Positions 44,641 through 57,742 of a DNA stretch of 64,000 nt are shown in pieces. The notes beneath the pieces are model-generated. The model did no database searches. It was given only the letters and a program-made list of their open reading frames with translations, and was not told the DNA's origin. Each line of letters opens with the position of its first letter. The stretch's first letter is position 1. Location of the stretch: NCBI GenBank assembly GCA_028829895.1, contig CM054180.1, positions 118,340,973 to 118,404,972 on the forward strand. The letters are read 5' to 3'. A program made the position numbers and the translations under genes. The DNA comes from Sinotaia quadrata (lineage: Eukaryota > Mollusca > Gastropoda > Architaenioglossa > Viviparidae).

Positions 44641-44659
44641 TAAATCTAATGAAGTATCA

Positions 44660-44930
44660 CACGAAAATAAACGCCCATCCACAGACTTGTTCATTCTCAA
44701 AATGTTTCAAAACGGAAATAAACACTCATCCACGGATTTGTTCATTCTCAAAATGTTTCAAAACGAAAATAAACGCCCATCCTGAGATTTGTTCATTCTC
44801 AAAATGTTTCAAAACGGAAATAAACACCCGTCCACGGACTTGTTCATTCTCAAAATGTTTTAGAAACCGAAATAAACGCACATCCACGGATTTGTTCATT
44901 CTCAAAACGTTTTAGAAACGGAACCGTCTG
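44660..44930. repeat. Minisatellite, 51-bp unit, five copies
   Basis: Copies of AAATAAACGCCCATCCACGG, then TTGTTCATTCTCAAAATGTT, then TCAAAACGG. A period divisible by three gives a 17-residue repeat open frame that I do not regard as a gene. Confidence 0.85.
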
Positions 44931-44992
44931 TACACCTTTCAATTCAGTCTATATTCAAGAAAACGTTGTATTGTTTCAATATACCTCACACA

Positions 44993-44994
44993 AA

Positions 44995-45030
<36 letters not shown>
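44993..45030. repeat. (AC)n microsatellite
   Basis: Uninterrupted CA dinucleotides. Confidence 0.9.
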
Positions 45031-45034
<4 letters not shown>

Positions 45035-45343
45035 TACACACTCAAATCAATCCATCAAACAACAAAATTAACAACATTCTCTGTAAATACTCTTTACTGT
45101 AGAAGTCGTGATTATTTTTATTTGTGTGTGGGCGTGTCTTTAGATACTGCGTCGGGACTGCCTGCTCTATACGTTCACGGTGTCATAGGAAAAGGAAAGA
45201 CTATAATTAATTTACCAATAGCCTAGTCAAACATTTCTCCTTTTCTCATAAATGCGTTTTAATGAATAATTAAAAGTTGTGTTATATTTCATACTTTTAA
45301 ATTTTTTCTTAAATAAACTATCCGGAATGAAAGTGAATCACAA

Positions 45344-45660
45344 AACTAAGGCCCAAAATACACGACAGAACTAAGGCCCAAATTACTTCACAAAACTAAG
45401 GCCCAAATTACTTCACAAAACTAAGGCTAAATGACTTCACAAAACTAAGACCCAAATTACTTCACAAAACTAAGGCCCAAATTACTTCACAAACTAAGGC
45501 CCAAAATACTTAACAAAACTAAGGGCCGAATTACTTAACAAAACTAAGGCCCAAAAAATAAATCACAAATTACTTCACAAAACTAAGGCCCAAAATACCT
45601 AACAAAACTAAGGGCAATACTTCACTAACCTAAACCCATATTACCTCACAAAACTAACCT
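45344..45660. repeat. Minisatellite, about 25-bp unit
   Basis: About a dozen copies of ACTTCACAAAACTAAGGCCC then AAATT, becoming irregular to the right and fading into CTAGTCC-rich sequence up to about 45.95 kb. Confidence 0.85.
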
Positions 45661-48600
45661 TTAATACTAGTCTATAAACTAGTCTAAATAATGAACTAAA
45701 TACAAACCATAGAAGCTAGTCCATATAGCAAATTCACGTAACTAGTTCGTGAGACAACAACAACAACAAAAGTGGCAAGAAACAGATGGATTACAAAAGT
45801 ATTCCACATAGCTAGCTTCTCACAGAACTAACCTGCAAAACTAGTCCATAAAATACCTCACGTAACTAGCTAGCTGGCAAATACTAGCCCATAAAAACTA
45901 GCCCACACAGCTAACTTACAAAATCTTCTCAGAAGAAAACATGTTCAGAACACGAGCTGACAAACATTAGCACGTAAACAAGCACACAATACTTACGTTG
46001 CCAAAGTAACCAAAATAAAACATGTTCACAGCACTACCTTACAAGGCAGTTAATAAGAAGGGCACAGATCTAACCCATAAACTCACAAAAATCGACACAT
46101 ATTGAAAGTGGGTGCAAAAGAAGAAAAAGATAAATCAATCATTACCATCTGCAAAATCAATAAATGTTGACAGTTGACAGTGGACATTAAACAGAAATAA
46201 CTCGGAAGTTAATGAATTCAAGGGGAAAGAGAAAATAAAGTAGAACAGTTTTAGGCTTTCTTAACGCTCTCTAATTAAATTACAATTTTAAACAAGTAAT
46301 TAAAAAAACATTTTGAATTCTGGTCAACAATTGAACTCAAGCACGTACACTTGGTAAATAGAATTCCACTTCCAGCCATTATTTCGAGTCTACGAAAACA
46401 AAAACAAAATTAGAATCGAGTGTAAATGAACTGCTTTTAAAAAAAAAAAAAATTATAGAGCAAACACAGTTGTTACCATGTAAAACTCCACGCACGCTTC
46501 CCTTTGCAATGCCTTGCGAGCAACGAAAAGAGTCTATACTCTATAGTCTATAGTCTATAGTCTATACGACTCGCAAAATCAGGGATTATTGAAAGCGGGC
46601 GTTAAGCAGAAATCAATCACTCTTCCAAAGGGATGAGGTTTAAGTATCAATTACCTTCTGCACATACTGTAATAATCTCTAAGTAGTGTGCTTTGGGGTT
46701 TGTAGAAAGAGGGGAATTTTTACCGTCCGGAAGCCAGTCTAAGGAATAAAGGTCACGGGCGCAAATGTCATCAGTTTTATTCGTACTTAAGTCATTAAAC
46801 TATTCTGATTTTCTGACAAAGTTGAAATTAAGAGCACACTGTTTATACTTTTGCTACTTAAAGACAACCATTTGTTACAATATACATATACACCAAGCCC
46901 TTGAAACAATGAAGTACATGTTATGTGCAACCGGCAGAACTGCATGCAAAAAGAAAAAAAGAAAAATGCTCTACATCGCCAGACAAGAAAACTGTTTTAC
47001 AACCGGAACACCTTTCAATAATAAGTGGCTGGTTGGGTTGGACTGGGTGGTTGAGGAGGAGAGTGACAAATCATGACTGGTTTAAAATGCGATAAAGTAT
47101 TAGAAAGAGTGTGTATACCGCTACATTTAATAACACCTGATAACTATCTTTAAAGTTACTCCATTTCTTATCTCGAATACTAGCTCTGGTTATTGACAAT
47201 GCAGTTTATTTTCAATTTTTCGCCCAAAACTGTTGAAATTGCTCGATAGTTTCCGTGTCAAAACAACGCCAGCTATCGCTGTTACTGGGCATCATGAATC
47301 GACCCACCCAATCTTGGATCGGTCCACCAGAGAGTGATCATTTTCCGACTTGCGTCGATGGCGAAAATTGGGCCCAAGTCGTTGGCCCAGCAAATAAAAT
47401 TACAGCATTCTATTTCTACTTCGTCCATGTACGAACACGTAAGGAACCAACGTGTACCTTGAGGGATTAAATTGTGAATGGCGTGACAACTTTTTCTTAC
47501 CATAAGCATTATACAGGCTTCAGAGGAGGGCGATCTATATCGCTTGTGCCAGGTGTACTGCGTTAACGCGTACAGTATTTGTTCATATATTAAGCACACT
47601 ACAGTTAGATCACATACATTTACACAGAAAAGAATTACAAGCATTATTTAAAAAAAAAACAAATGCCTGGAACCCGCCCGATCATTAAGCTGGTGTAACC
47701 CGCATGCCGTTACTGCAGTAGGAAGACGGAAGTGGCCCACCGGAACACCAGCAACAGCCAGGCTCCAGACACTGTTGTTGTTAATGTAGGGGGGGGGGGG
47801 GGCGCTTTCGGCTTCCGCCGCTTTCGCGCTGTCCAGACACTGCTTCGCCGTTGACCTTTTTTATACAGGTTCTCAAGTTCAAGGCCGTAATTACCACCGA
47901 AGAGCCTTCATCCCAAAACTGAGCATCCTTCCTCTAGAAGAATTTATTTTAAAATATAGCCCATTCACATATATCGTCGTCTATATTTAAAAATTTGTCA
48001 ACCCCCCTCCTCATTCTCTCCTCCCCCGTTTTAGAGTTATCGTTCTCTTCCACTTCGCCACCCGAGGAGCGCGTACGCAGAATCAAGGTCACGCATAACT
48101 GATGCCTGGGTTACTCGACTTTCTGTGAGTGGCAGAGGTACCAGATCTGTATTTTATTACTGCTATACCATAACTATAGTACTCCGAGGCAGCATGCAAT
48201 GTTTCAGAACTAAAGGGAAAGGGGGAGAGAAATCCAATAGCGTAGCCAATAAAGGGTTGGTTCTTTTTTCTCTCTTTTTAAAAAGTTGTTTCCATGTAGA
48301 AATTCGGAATGAGTGTTTTCGAGTAACACTGGATACTCCATAGTGACATGGTGTTGCTGAAGACACCCGATGAAGAATATTATTTTCTTGTGGGACAAGG
48401 GCGTGGAGTGCCTTTGCTGTTTAGAAAGATATTGACTGCCAGAGAGGGGAGAAAGTCCTCACAGGAGACATAACAGATTGAGATCATCGAACGAAGATGA
48501 AAGTCTACTGCGGTTCCTTTGAAGAAAGAAGTCAACGAGAAAAGAAACAAACAAAAGAACAGCTACAATATCAAGGCTGACAACTCTCTGGCTTTCCAGG

Positions 48601-48749
48601 AGATGCATTCCCTTGTTGTATTCAGAAACTACGTTCTGCACTCTTCTCCAAAAGCAGCATGGCAAGACTACTGACTTCACATCAAGGACTCACCCTTGCA
48701 TTGTGGGACTGACTACTTTGAAGACTTGCGATGTGCTACATTTTAGGGC
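45661..48749. other. Unassigned sequence
   Basis: No gene supported. Contains CTATAGT repeats at 46534-46566 and a G-run at 47789-47802. A possible very worn HARBI1-like fragment (minus, about 47290-47480, GGSIHDAQ) is noted under findings. Confidence 0.4.
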
Positions 48750-48880
48750 AAGGTGTAACAACTCACTTAATAGGTGTGACAATCAACTTCCCAAGGTGTA
48801 ACAACCCACTTCCCAAGGTGTGACAATCAACTTCCCAAGGTGTAACAACCCACTTCCCAAGGTGTGACAATTCACTTCCC
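48750..48880. repeat. Minisatellite, about 22-bp unit
   Basis: Five to six copies alternating AAGGTGTAACAACCCACTTC and AAGGTGTGACAATCAACTTC. Confidence 0.85.
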
Positions 48881-48979
48881 AAAAGCGGCCAGATATACAA
48901 AACCCTTATTTCTAGTTTTGCCATCATCACAGTATGTAGCGAAACAGGAATATTAACTCATTTAAATTTCTGGAATAAT

Positions 48980-49289
48980 TTTGGACTGATAGTTTATAGT
49001 CATAGTTTTGAATTATAATTTTTTTGCATTGACATAATGCAAAACATGACAGTTTTGATAGTTTTAATTTAGAATTTAAAGTAACAGTTTTGAATTAGGA
49101 TTTAAAGTAATAGTTTTGAATTAGGATTTAAAGTGACAGTTTTGAATTTGAATTGATAGTTTTAATTTAGAATTTAAAGTAACAGTTTTGAATTAGAATA
49201 TGAATAGTAACAGTTTTGACTTAGAATTTATAGTGACAGTTTTGAATTAGGATTTAAACTGACAGTTTTTAATTAAAATTTATAGTGAC
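48980..49289. repeat. Minisatellite, about 27-bp unit, left part
   Basis: About ten copies of AGTTTTGAATTAGAATTTAA then AGTGAC. The array is interrupted at 49290 by a solo LTR and resumes at 50985. Confidence 0.8.
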
Positions 49290-50984
49290 TGTAACAGATT
49301 CAGACAAAAATTCTGTGTCCTGAACTCTTGCCCCAGTTCTGCAAGTTTCAAATTTGAAACTTCAAATATAGTTCCTTTGTTAGGACATTTTCCCACACAC
49401 ACCTGTGTTGAAACAACGGAGAGACTCATGTGTTATTGTAACCCTTAGGTCAATAGGCAGAGGGAGACTCATCCCATGTTATTGTTATTTTTGGGACCAT
49501 AGCCGACCGTACATCAACCCATAACGTCACGACTAGTCACGTGACGAATTCATGCATCTTCATAAATAACTGACACGCGCAAAATACTTTACTTACACGA
49601 GGAACCACGGCCGATTGAACTTAAAGCTTCGTGCCTCCGATAATTCCGTGTAAGTCGATACGAAAAGTATAATAGAAGACCCGCTGTCTTTGTTTGAAGC
49701 TATCTACTGAGAAGATAAACACATCGATTTCTTAAATTAATACTTACATTTTATTTAAGTTATCATTGTGTGAATGTGCGAAATTGGTAATGTAGAAATT
49801 ATATCCTTACTGCAACCTTCTCTAGACACGTGGCTTGGTAACAGTACGACTAGGCTAGAACTATTACATCCTTTACACATTAATTGTTTAATTGTGAGAT
49901 AATGGGTTATAATGCTAAATTGATGGAATTGTAATCACAGGACGTTGATGCACGTTCATAGGATTCTTTTATGTAAAGATCCTTTTGATGTAAACAATGT
50001 ATAATCGCGTCTATGCTGTAACTCGTATGTGATTTTAATTCATATTTGCTTCCATTGGAAAGTCTAAATGTTCCTTGAACGATTAAATTCTTTTGTATGT
50101 GTAAACGTCACATTTTAATTGTAACACGCATGAGCGTGATGCTGATTGTATTTTCGTTATTATATTCAAACTATTGAATGTGAAGATACAGAACGGTCCT
50201 TTGTAAAACAAGCTACGCTATTATCAAAGCCACTTGTGTAGATTGCGAATCAGTAGGAACTGTCGCTCATAAGAATTATTGTATTTTCAGAGCGGGTCTG
50301 AATTTGTATCGTTGGGTTTGAGATTTCATAATCTCTGCGTCCTGAGATCACTAGAGGAGTCCGGGACTGGTCCGTTTAAGTTCTGCTGAACTTGATGTGA
50401 GGATCGGACACTGATGTTATGGATCGTCGCTGAAGCCACAACTCATACTAGTTGGGTGCGAGTGTTGCCATAGCTGATGATAGAGTGTCGTCATAGCAGT
50501 GGGAAGTTGCAAGTTGAGTAATGACAATAAACTGGAATCACTAATCAGTAATTGACATTGAAACTATTCGCAGAGCTGATAATACGTAGTCTTGTTAGAC
50601 CGAGCATATGATTCAATTTTTGTTATTTGTAAATCTTTTATTAAATCTTATATTTGTTGATCAATTACGTAGTCGACTAAATCATTTGCGAGAAAGACCA
50701 AATTAGGGCTGGGTGGGGGCGAGCATCAAGAGCGTGACGAATGCAAGTATGATTAGTTGTAATTGATTAATGTGTCCCAGTCCGTGCAATTGTCACACAG
50801 GTTTATCTGTCTCTAAATTTTGTGTCTTACTACGAGATTAAATTTAGTCAGACTGAAGGATAGATCTGGGCAGGCAGTCTGTTTCAGAATAAATGAGGAG
50901 ATTTAATTAATCTAATCCTGGAATTTAATTAATCTAAATCTTAATTCTGGAGCAGGGTCTCTAAATAAATACTGACATGTAACA
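49290..50984 (+). mobile_element. Solo LTR (family 2), 1695 bp
   Basis: Starts TGTAACAGATTCAG and ends CTGACATGTAACA, flanked by the 5-bp duplication GTGAC (49285-49289, 50985-50989). The same 27-bp minisatellite lies on both sides, which shows a clean insertion. It is CpG-richer than the flanks and has no coding region. It is unrelated by eye to family 1 and to the Gmr1-like LTR. Orientation is guessed from AATAAA motifs near 50890 and 50964. Confidence 0.85.
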
Positions 50985-51078
50985 GTGACAGCTTTTAGTT
51001 TTAGAATTTAGTCATAATTTTGAATTAGAATTTACAGTTATAGTTCTGTGTTAGAATTTATAGTGGCATAATTGGGTT
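50985..51078. repeat. Minisatellite, about 27-bp unit, right part
   Basis: Continues the array of 48980-49289 (TTTTAGAATTTAGTCATAA, TTTTGAATTAGAATTTACAG). Confidence 0.75.
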
Positions 51079-53210
51079 TAAAAATAATTTATTACTTGAG
51101 TATGCAACATTGACTTTTATATTATTGTGAGGTGGGGTTTTAATTTAATTTTAATTTATTTTTATTAGTGACCTTCTGTGTCGTATGTTAAATTTAAAGC
51201 CTATCAATGGATTAAATGTTCAGACTGAATCTTAATAAATATATTTGTTTCTTTTACTTTCTGCATCCTCCCCCCCCCCGCCCCCCATTCTGTTGATGAT
51301 TTGTCTTGTGCCTGCGCACAATTATGTTGTACGTTAGGTGCAGTTGTGTTCGTCTAAATTTTGCTCGCACCTCTCTAACTTGTCATGCACCCCCCGCCCC
51401 CCCCCCCAAATTAGGTAGACCATGACATACACATGACATCTAAATGAAAACACTCACTCGCTCGCACATACGCACGCGTCAAGCTCTCTGATTCATAGGC
51501 ACGCCTCCAGCTTAATATGAAAATCTAATTATAAAACAAATGCCGATGTAAAAATTCCCCAGTACTGTACTCAGCTACGTGAGGGGCCATTTATATTTTA
51601 ATCTTGACGGGCACATACTGAGTCACCCCACCCCTACGCTCCAGGTGTTTAATCACTAACAAAATTTTAAAAAATATAATTTCAGAATGACATTGGTATT
51701 AACGATAAATAATTATACTCAAATGACAGATGACAATTACGATTAAATTTAACAAAACTATTCTTTTAATTCAAACGATGCAAAAGAAATTATTATTCAC
51801 AGCACAGTATATCGTGATCTGCCTCAGGTTTGCTTTCACCCAAAGTGCCATCTTTCAGTATTTCTTAAGGATAGTACGTGTTAAAATATGTCCCATGTCA
51901 CTTGTGCATTTATATCCTCGAGTTCAATTAGTCCCCCCCCCCCCCCCGATGTCCTCACAAGTGAAATCGCACAAAAAGGTAAAATTTACATCGCTTTCCA
52001 GGAAAACCTTACGTTTTTCAAGGTCTATAAATATACATGTGATGTAATATACCGACATTTTAAAATAAATGGCATCTATGGAAGCATTTTTAACAAACAT
52101 ATTCAAAGTTTTAATTTAAGAATATCTCTAAAATATTCACTTAGCAAAAGTGCTTTGTATCTGCTTAATGTTTCATTTCCAGAAATAAAAGCACTAAGGA
52201 AGTAGAGATCCTTTTCTCTAGGTATCAAGCCGACTGCTGCTAGAAAGTGTACATCCATTGGATATTTTACTTATATTCATTATTTTGCGGCACAATTTGG
52301 AATACAATTCCTGCACTTCTCTCTACATCTTTTGAAAGTGAAATTTTCCTGTTTATAAACGCAGTAGCTATGCATTAAAGTGTATATGCCTGTGTGTTAC
52401 TATATAATGAATGCTAAAATAGTTTTTTGTCTGTTATTGAGGTACGATACACTTAAGTAATTTTCCTTTTTTTGCAAACAGCAATGGCCGGATATGCTTT
52501 TCAAAAAAGTCTATTAAAACCACTTGTATTAAATTGGAGCCATAATCCTCCCCTGAAAGATATAAATAAACATTTTATTGCATCTACACAAATTAAATGT
52601 GTATAATATACTCACGTATCGAAATCGCCTCCCGCCCTCCAGACGATTTCCAGTGCCAGACGAAAGCAAATGTTATTTAACTTGATGAATGTTATGGAAG
52701 ACGCAAACTAATCCTTCCCAGGAAAACTGAACCCATGATATATATGTCAACTGGAAATAATGCACATTTCTTATTTTCAAAGTCAAGAACTTAAGAATGA
52801 CCGTCCAACAGTCTGATGTAAAAATAATGTTTTCATAAGCAAGTGCAGCACCATTAGACACTGACTTGGCGGCGAAGATTATAGCGATGTGACATTAAGT
52901 GCATTCATAATGCACGGAAATTTTGTTGCAAGGTTAATGGGACCTCTTAAATGTTAACCCTTTAAAGAAACATCGGTATTGACAGAATGCTTTTAATTAC
53001 AGTTTTGTATGGCTCATATAATTCTGCAAATCTCAGTTAAAGAGTACAGTTTGGTTCTCTGCAACCTAGAATTACCTTTCATTTTTTTTTCTTTTTCTTT
53101 TCTTTTTTTTTTTTTGAGGGGGGGGGGGGGGGTTCGTTCTCTTTCTCCTCAATTTCTTTGGATATCAGAACTTGCCTGTATTTGTACGATCAACATAGCG
53201 CTCGCTCGAG
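51079..53210. other. Unassigned AT-rich sequence
   Basis: No gene supported. Three long C- or G-runs (51267-51288, 51393-51408, 51932-51946) and a G-run at 53119-53132. Confidence 0.45.
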
Positions 53211-53767
53211 TAAGCTAAATTTAGGTCATTAAGAGAAACATCAGTATTAAAATGTACTGTTTTATAAAGTACAGTTAGGTCATTAAGAGAAACATCAGTA
53301 TTAAAATGTACTGTTTTATAAGCTAAATTTAGGTCATTAAGAGAAACATCAGTATTAAAATGTACTGTTTTATAAGCTAAATTTAGGTCATTAAGAGAAA
53401 CATCAGTATTAAAATGTACTGTTTTATAAACTAAATTTAGGTCATTAAGAGAAACATCAGTATTAAAATGTAATGTTTTATAAGCTAAATTTAGGTCATT
53501 AAGAGAAACATCAGTATTAAAATGTACTGTTTTATAAGCTAAATTTAGGTCATTAAGAGAAACATCAGTATTAAAATGTACTGTTTTATAAGCTAAATTT
53601 AGGTCATTAAGAGAAACATCAGTATTAAAATGTACTGTTTTATAAACTAAATTTAGGTCATTAGGAGAAACATCATTATTAAAATGTACTGTTTTATAAA
53701 GTACAGTTAGGTCGTTAAGAGAAATATCAGTTTTAAAATGTAATGTTTTATAAAGTAGATTTAGGTC
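53211..53767. repeat. Minisatellite, 54-bp unit, about ten copies
   Basis: Highly uniform copies of TTTAGGTCATTAAGAGAAAC, then ATCAGTATTAAAATGTACTG, then TTTTATAAGCTAAA. Outer copies carry variants (AAGTACAG for AAGCTAAA). On the minus strand it forms a 203-codon open frame with an 18-residue period (NTDVSLNDLNLAYKTVHF). No start context, signal or flanking gene structure supports translation. Confidence 0.9.
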
Positions 53768-53799
53768 AGCCAGCATTGTCTGTGAGGAATTCCAAGAGC

Positions 53800-53897
53800 T
53801 GTCAGACTGATCACTAAGGTGGGGTCATGTTAACATTGGCAACAAATATATAATTATTAAGTTTAGAAATAAGGATAGGCAAATTTATTCTGCCACA
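53800..53897 (-). mobile_element. Fragment of solo-LTR family 1 (copy D)
   Basis: Ends AGGCAAATTTATTCTGCCACA like copies B and C, with a loosely similar TTAAGTTTAGAAATAAGG before it. Only the terminal part is recognisable. Confidence 0.55.
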
Positions 53898-53948
53898 TCT
53901 TACTTCGCAGGTCAAATTCTTTTGGTGAAAAATTCGCTGATAGATGAA

Positions 53949-54060
<112 letters not shown>

Positions 54061-55487
54061 CACACACTCACGTAACTTCAAGTAGCAATGATTAAATTAG
54101 TCATTGATCACTTTCCGAAGTCTATAATTAGTCACATTCTTGCAACGTTACCTAGCACATGATGTAACCTTGTAACCTTAGACATAAATGTGTTCCTTTT
54201 TGTAACAGCCAGAATCCAGTGGGAGTGGAGAGGGGGGCTCAAAACCTGCTGCTTTTGTTTACTTGCAGGTGTGAGGCCGGTTATGTTGCGAAATCGTCAC
54301 CACCAACAGTCCGCAATTTGTCTTTGAGTTAGGGAAATGACCTTTCCACCAAAGACATGTTCTGTATGTCACAGACGCACTCGCACTCAAGCGATAACAG
54401 AAATACATTTTACATCTATTGATAATTAAAGCTACCAAAATGCCAAAGTATTCTTTGAAAATAACACCTAACGGTAAAGTGCACAAACTCCATAAAACCC
54501 CTTAATTATAGCATACCCGTCTTCTACATGGGAGTGATATAGGTTATACAGTAAAAATTAATTATCCTATACTTAAGCACATAATCTGCCAACTGTCTGT
54601 GCCAATTTGTCGATATTTGTCGGAAGTGGATGCTGTTACAAGTGAATGTATTCACATTATATTTGTAAGACAGCATGAATTGATTGTACTTGGGTTACTT
54701 GTCCTACGCATGGTCAGTTCAGATAATCGGAAAATTTTATCCGGCATCTGTGGCGGAAAGCTTTAATGGCGGGAAGGGTTTCTAACATTGTCAGTGACTA
54801 CACACACACTGATATTTAGCTAGGGTATTGCGGATCAGATCCCTAAAATGTAAACGTGAAGAAAGCAGACGACAAGCAAAGCGCCACACAATCTGGCACT
54901 CAATATAAAGTAGCTAATCAAAGCAAGCAAAACACAAAGCCACCATTTAAACCACAGCGACAGCCTGCCGGGATTAATCACACCTGTCCCCATTCTAGGT
55001 CGTCAAACGGCAGATATTTGATTTTAATTACTGTCTATAAAATCTCCAGTGTCAATCACCAAAAGGCTTCAAAGTCAAATCACAAAGTATAAAATTCAAT
55101 TATTTATTTTTAAAAAAGAAATAATTTTCCGCAACAACGGGATTACAAACATCCATCCACACCCCCATTACTTTTAAATTGTCAACATGTTGCATCGTTG
55201 ACACTGTAGAGAGGATGTAGGAAGATGGAAGGGGGTGGTGTGCCAGTGGGTGATGGTGGTGGTTTGACGATTATGACCGTTGTCGTCTACTTTGTGGCTA
55301 CAGAAGAGTGGAGATAAAAGAAAAAAGTACAAAAATAATCATGCACAAGTGAAAAACGCGCAATCGAGAAACAATCACACGTAACTGGACGGTTTGTATT
55401 TAATTTTGGTTAGTTTTTTTTAAAACTGTCAACTGCAATGGAAAAAGAGCAGGATTTAAACTCCCCGCTCCCTCAAACCAAAAAATA
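54061..55487. other. Unassigned sequence
   Basis: No gene, RNA or mobile signature that I can support. Confidence 0.45.
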
Positions 55488-55492
55488 CCATC

Positions 55493-57107
55493 TGTGACGC
55501 CAACGCCACCTAGTTAATGGCTGATTAATTAATCATCAATAACTAAGTACAAGTGATGAGAATCTTAATTTATGTTATTAATAATTCTCCAGCAGACATC
55601 ATTCCTCTTTCTCACTTGGCGGATATGCGGGCACTGTAAACGTTTTTTCTCTTCCACAACATTAAAGACAAACATTTATCATCACTCAGTATTTCCGTAC
55701 GTGGAAAACTTCTTACTAAAGAAGAAAACAAATCCGTCTTTAATCTATATTTAGCGAGACTCCATCCACCCACTTTCTTCTCTAACATAAGGCTATCACT
55801 ATGTGTACGAAGGTCAATAAATTTAGCAATAAATCTATTAAATCAACAATCAAATATACATATAACAAATACAATGAAAAAGATTTCTTGACATCAGTAT
55901 TTCCATGAATAACTTTTTCATACTACACAGTCTTATATCTTAAAATATAAATTTAACAATTTAATGTCAATATAAATCACATGATAGTTCTTATCAGAGA
56001 ACAGAAATGGAGTTATTAGAGATTAGCAGTAATAGTTTGTACATAACCTGGTTTAATTGCTGTCTCAAAAGTCTTTCATGCACTTTTGTAACAATGTCAC
56101 ATGTTATTGTCCACGTCAACTCCACGTGTTTCTCTCCTCATGTTGAAAACATTGATTCACTGCTATTGATTCAAAGATAACGTGGGCGCTTTTATTTTAC
56201 TGTACCAGCTTCTTCAAGCAGAACAACAATTGAAGCAATTTCTAGTAACTTCTCTGTACCAGAAATTGCTTGATGTAGTCAGCATACCTTGCCATCACAC
56301 ATCAATGGAGTGTAGTGTATTCTTACACTTACACACTGCAGTATGAGCTTCCCACGTCTTCCAAGGTTGTAGCGGTTTATAATCAGTAAACCAGGAGATT
56401 CAAATAACAGGAGGAAAGGCTGTTTTGTCCCTATAAAAATATAATCAGGGAACAAACACTAAGTTTCCAGTTTATCTCTTTTAAACTCAATTCATTCTTA
56501 CATTTAAGTCTCAATTTACAGTTTCCTGCAACAGTATTTATTAGCCTGATACATGCACACAGCATAATAGATACAGCATATAAGTTTTAATGAACAGGTT
56601 CACTAGAAACAATGTCAAGTGTTTAGCATACTATATATGAGCATCTTTGTTCAAACATTTGTAGAAATAATAGTCTAATCACATAATACATCTCTACATA
56701 AAACACAAATAAAACATATCAATAACATATATGCTCAAAATATTTCTAAATCCATTCTCTCTCAATCAGTCAGTTAACTCACCATTAAGTGCCTTTCATG
56801 GCCGGACTTCTTGCCTCATTAAATTCAAGTGATTAGACAATATAATTCTCTACAGCATGTAAGCGTTTTGATCTCAACCCATTGGCTGGTCTCGTTCTTG
56901 TAAATCGTAACCATTGGATAATAAAAAAAAAATACTCATCCAGTTGGAACTAGTTTGCATTGCATCTGCAATTTCGAGTTTACTCCAACTCTGACACTTA
57001 CAAAAATACCATCATAAAGAGTGCTCAAGGTCAGCTCACTATGAAAATTTAACAATTTAAATAACAGTTAAGACTAGAATAGGGATATGCAAATTTACTC
57101 TGCCACA
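55493..57107 (-). mobile_element. Solo LTR (family 1, copy C), 1615 bp
   Basis: Bounded on the plus strand by TGTGACGCC and CTCTGCCACA with the 5-bp duplication CCATC at 55488-55492 and 57108-57112. Its inverse aligns with copy A end to end. It keeps the uninterrupted ATAAT site at about 56441-56445 into which the Gmr1-like element inserted in copy B. Confidence 0.87.
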
Positions 57108-57112
57108 CCATC

Positions 57113-57706
57113 GATATAATAAATATTAACTTATAGTAATGTACGGAGTTCGTTGTATATGTTCAAAATAACTAACTTATTAACACACACCACACACACA
57201 CACGCACGCACGCGGAGTTTGACCGGGTCAGTTTTCATAGAGAATGTGTGGCAAGGGCTCTCCCTACCTAACGCTAAGTTCATGTCTTCAACAGTTACAT
57301 ACCTTTTACGGTAAATATTTGCTTAAGTAATGCCTCTTCATGAAAAATAGAGAACAATTCCCCATAAAATATCAGTCATCTTGCTGATTGCACATACCAG
57401 CCTCACGCAGCAGGGGGTATGCACAGATCTCCCATTCACAGGACTACACAGCAATTCATGCGTGACCAACGAGCTACTTCTCGCAAACTTACATTCTTCT
57501 CCTTCTAGTTAGGACGTAATATGTTAATTTCTCTGGTTTTACGTCACGTAATTTAGTATCCGTAGAGAGGTAAAGCGGCACGTACTCAGAAGTCCTCGTA
57601 ATGACGTGTTGCATTTGGCACGTGTGTGTGCATTTCCTATTGGATGACAAATCGCGCTCGCACCCCCCCCCCCCCCAAAAAAAAAAATATAAATGCACGC
57701 TTGCAC

Positions 57707-57742
<36 letters not shown>

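Noticed and set aside
53165..53776. 203-residue open frame with an 18-residue repeat (minus)
   Set aside because: Entirely the 54-bp minisatellite; no splice, promoter or domain evidence.
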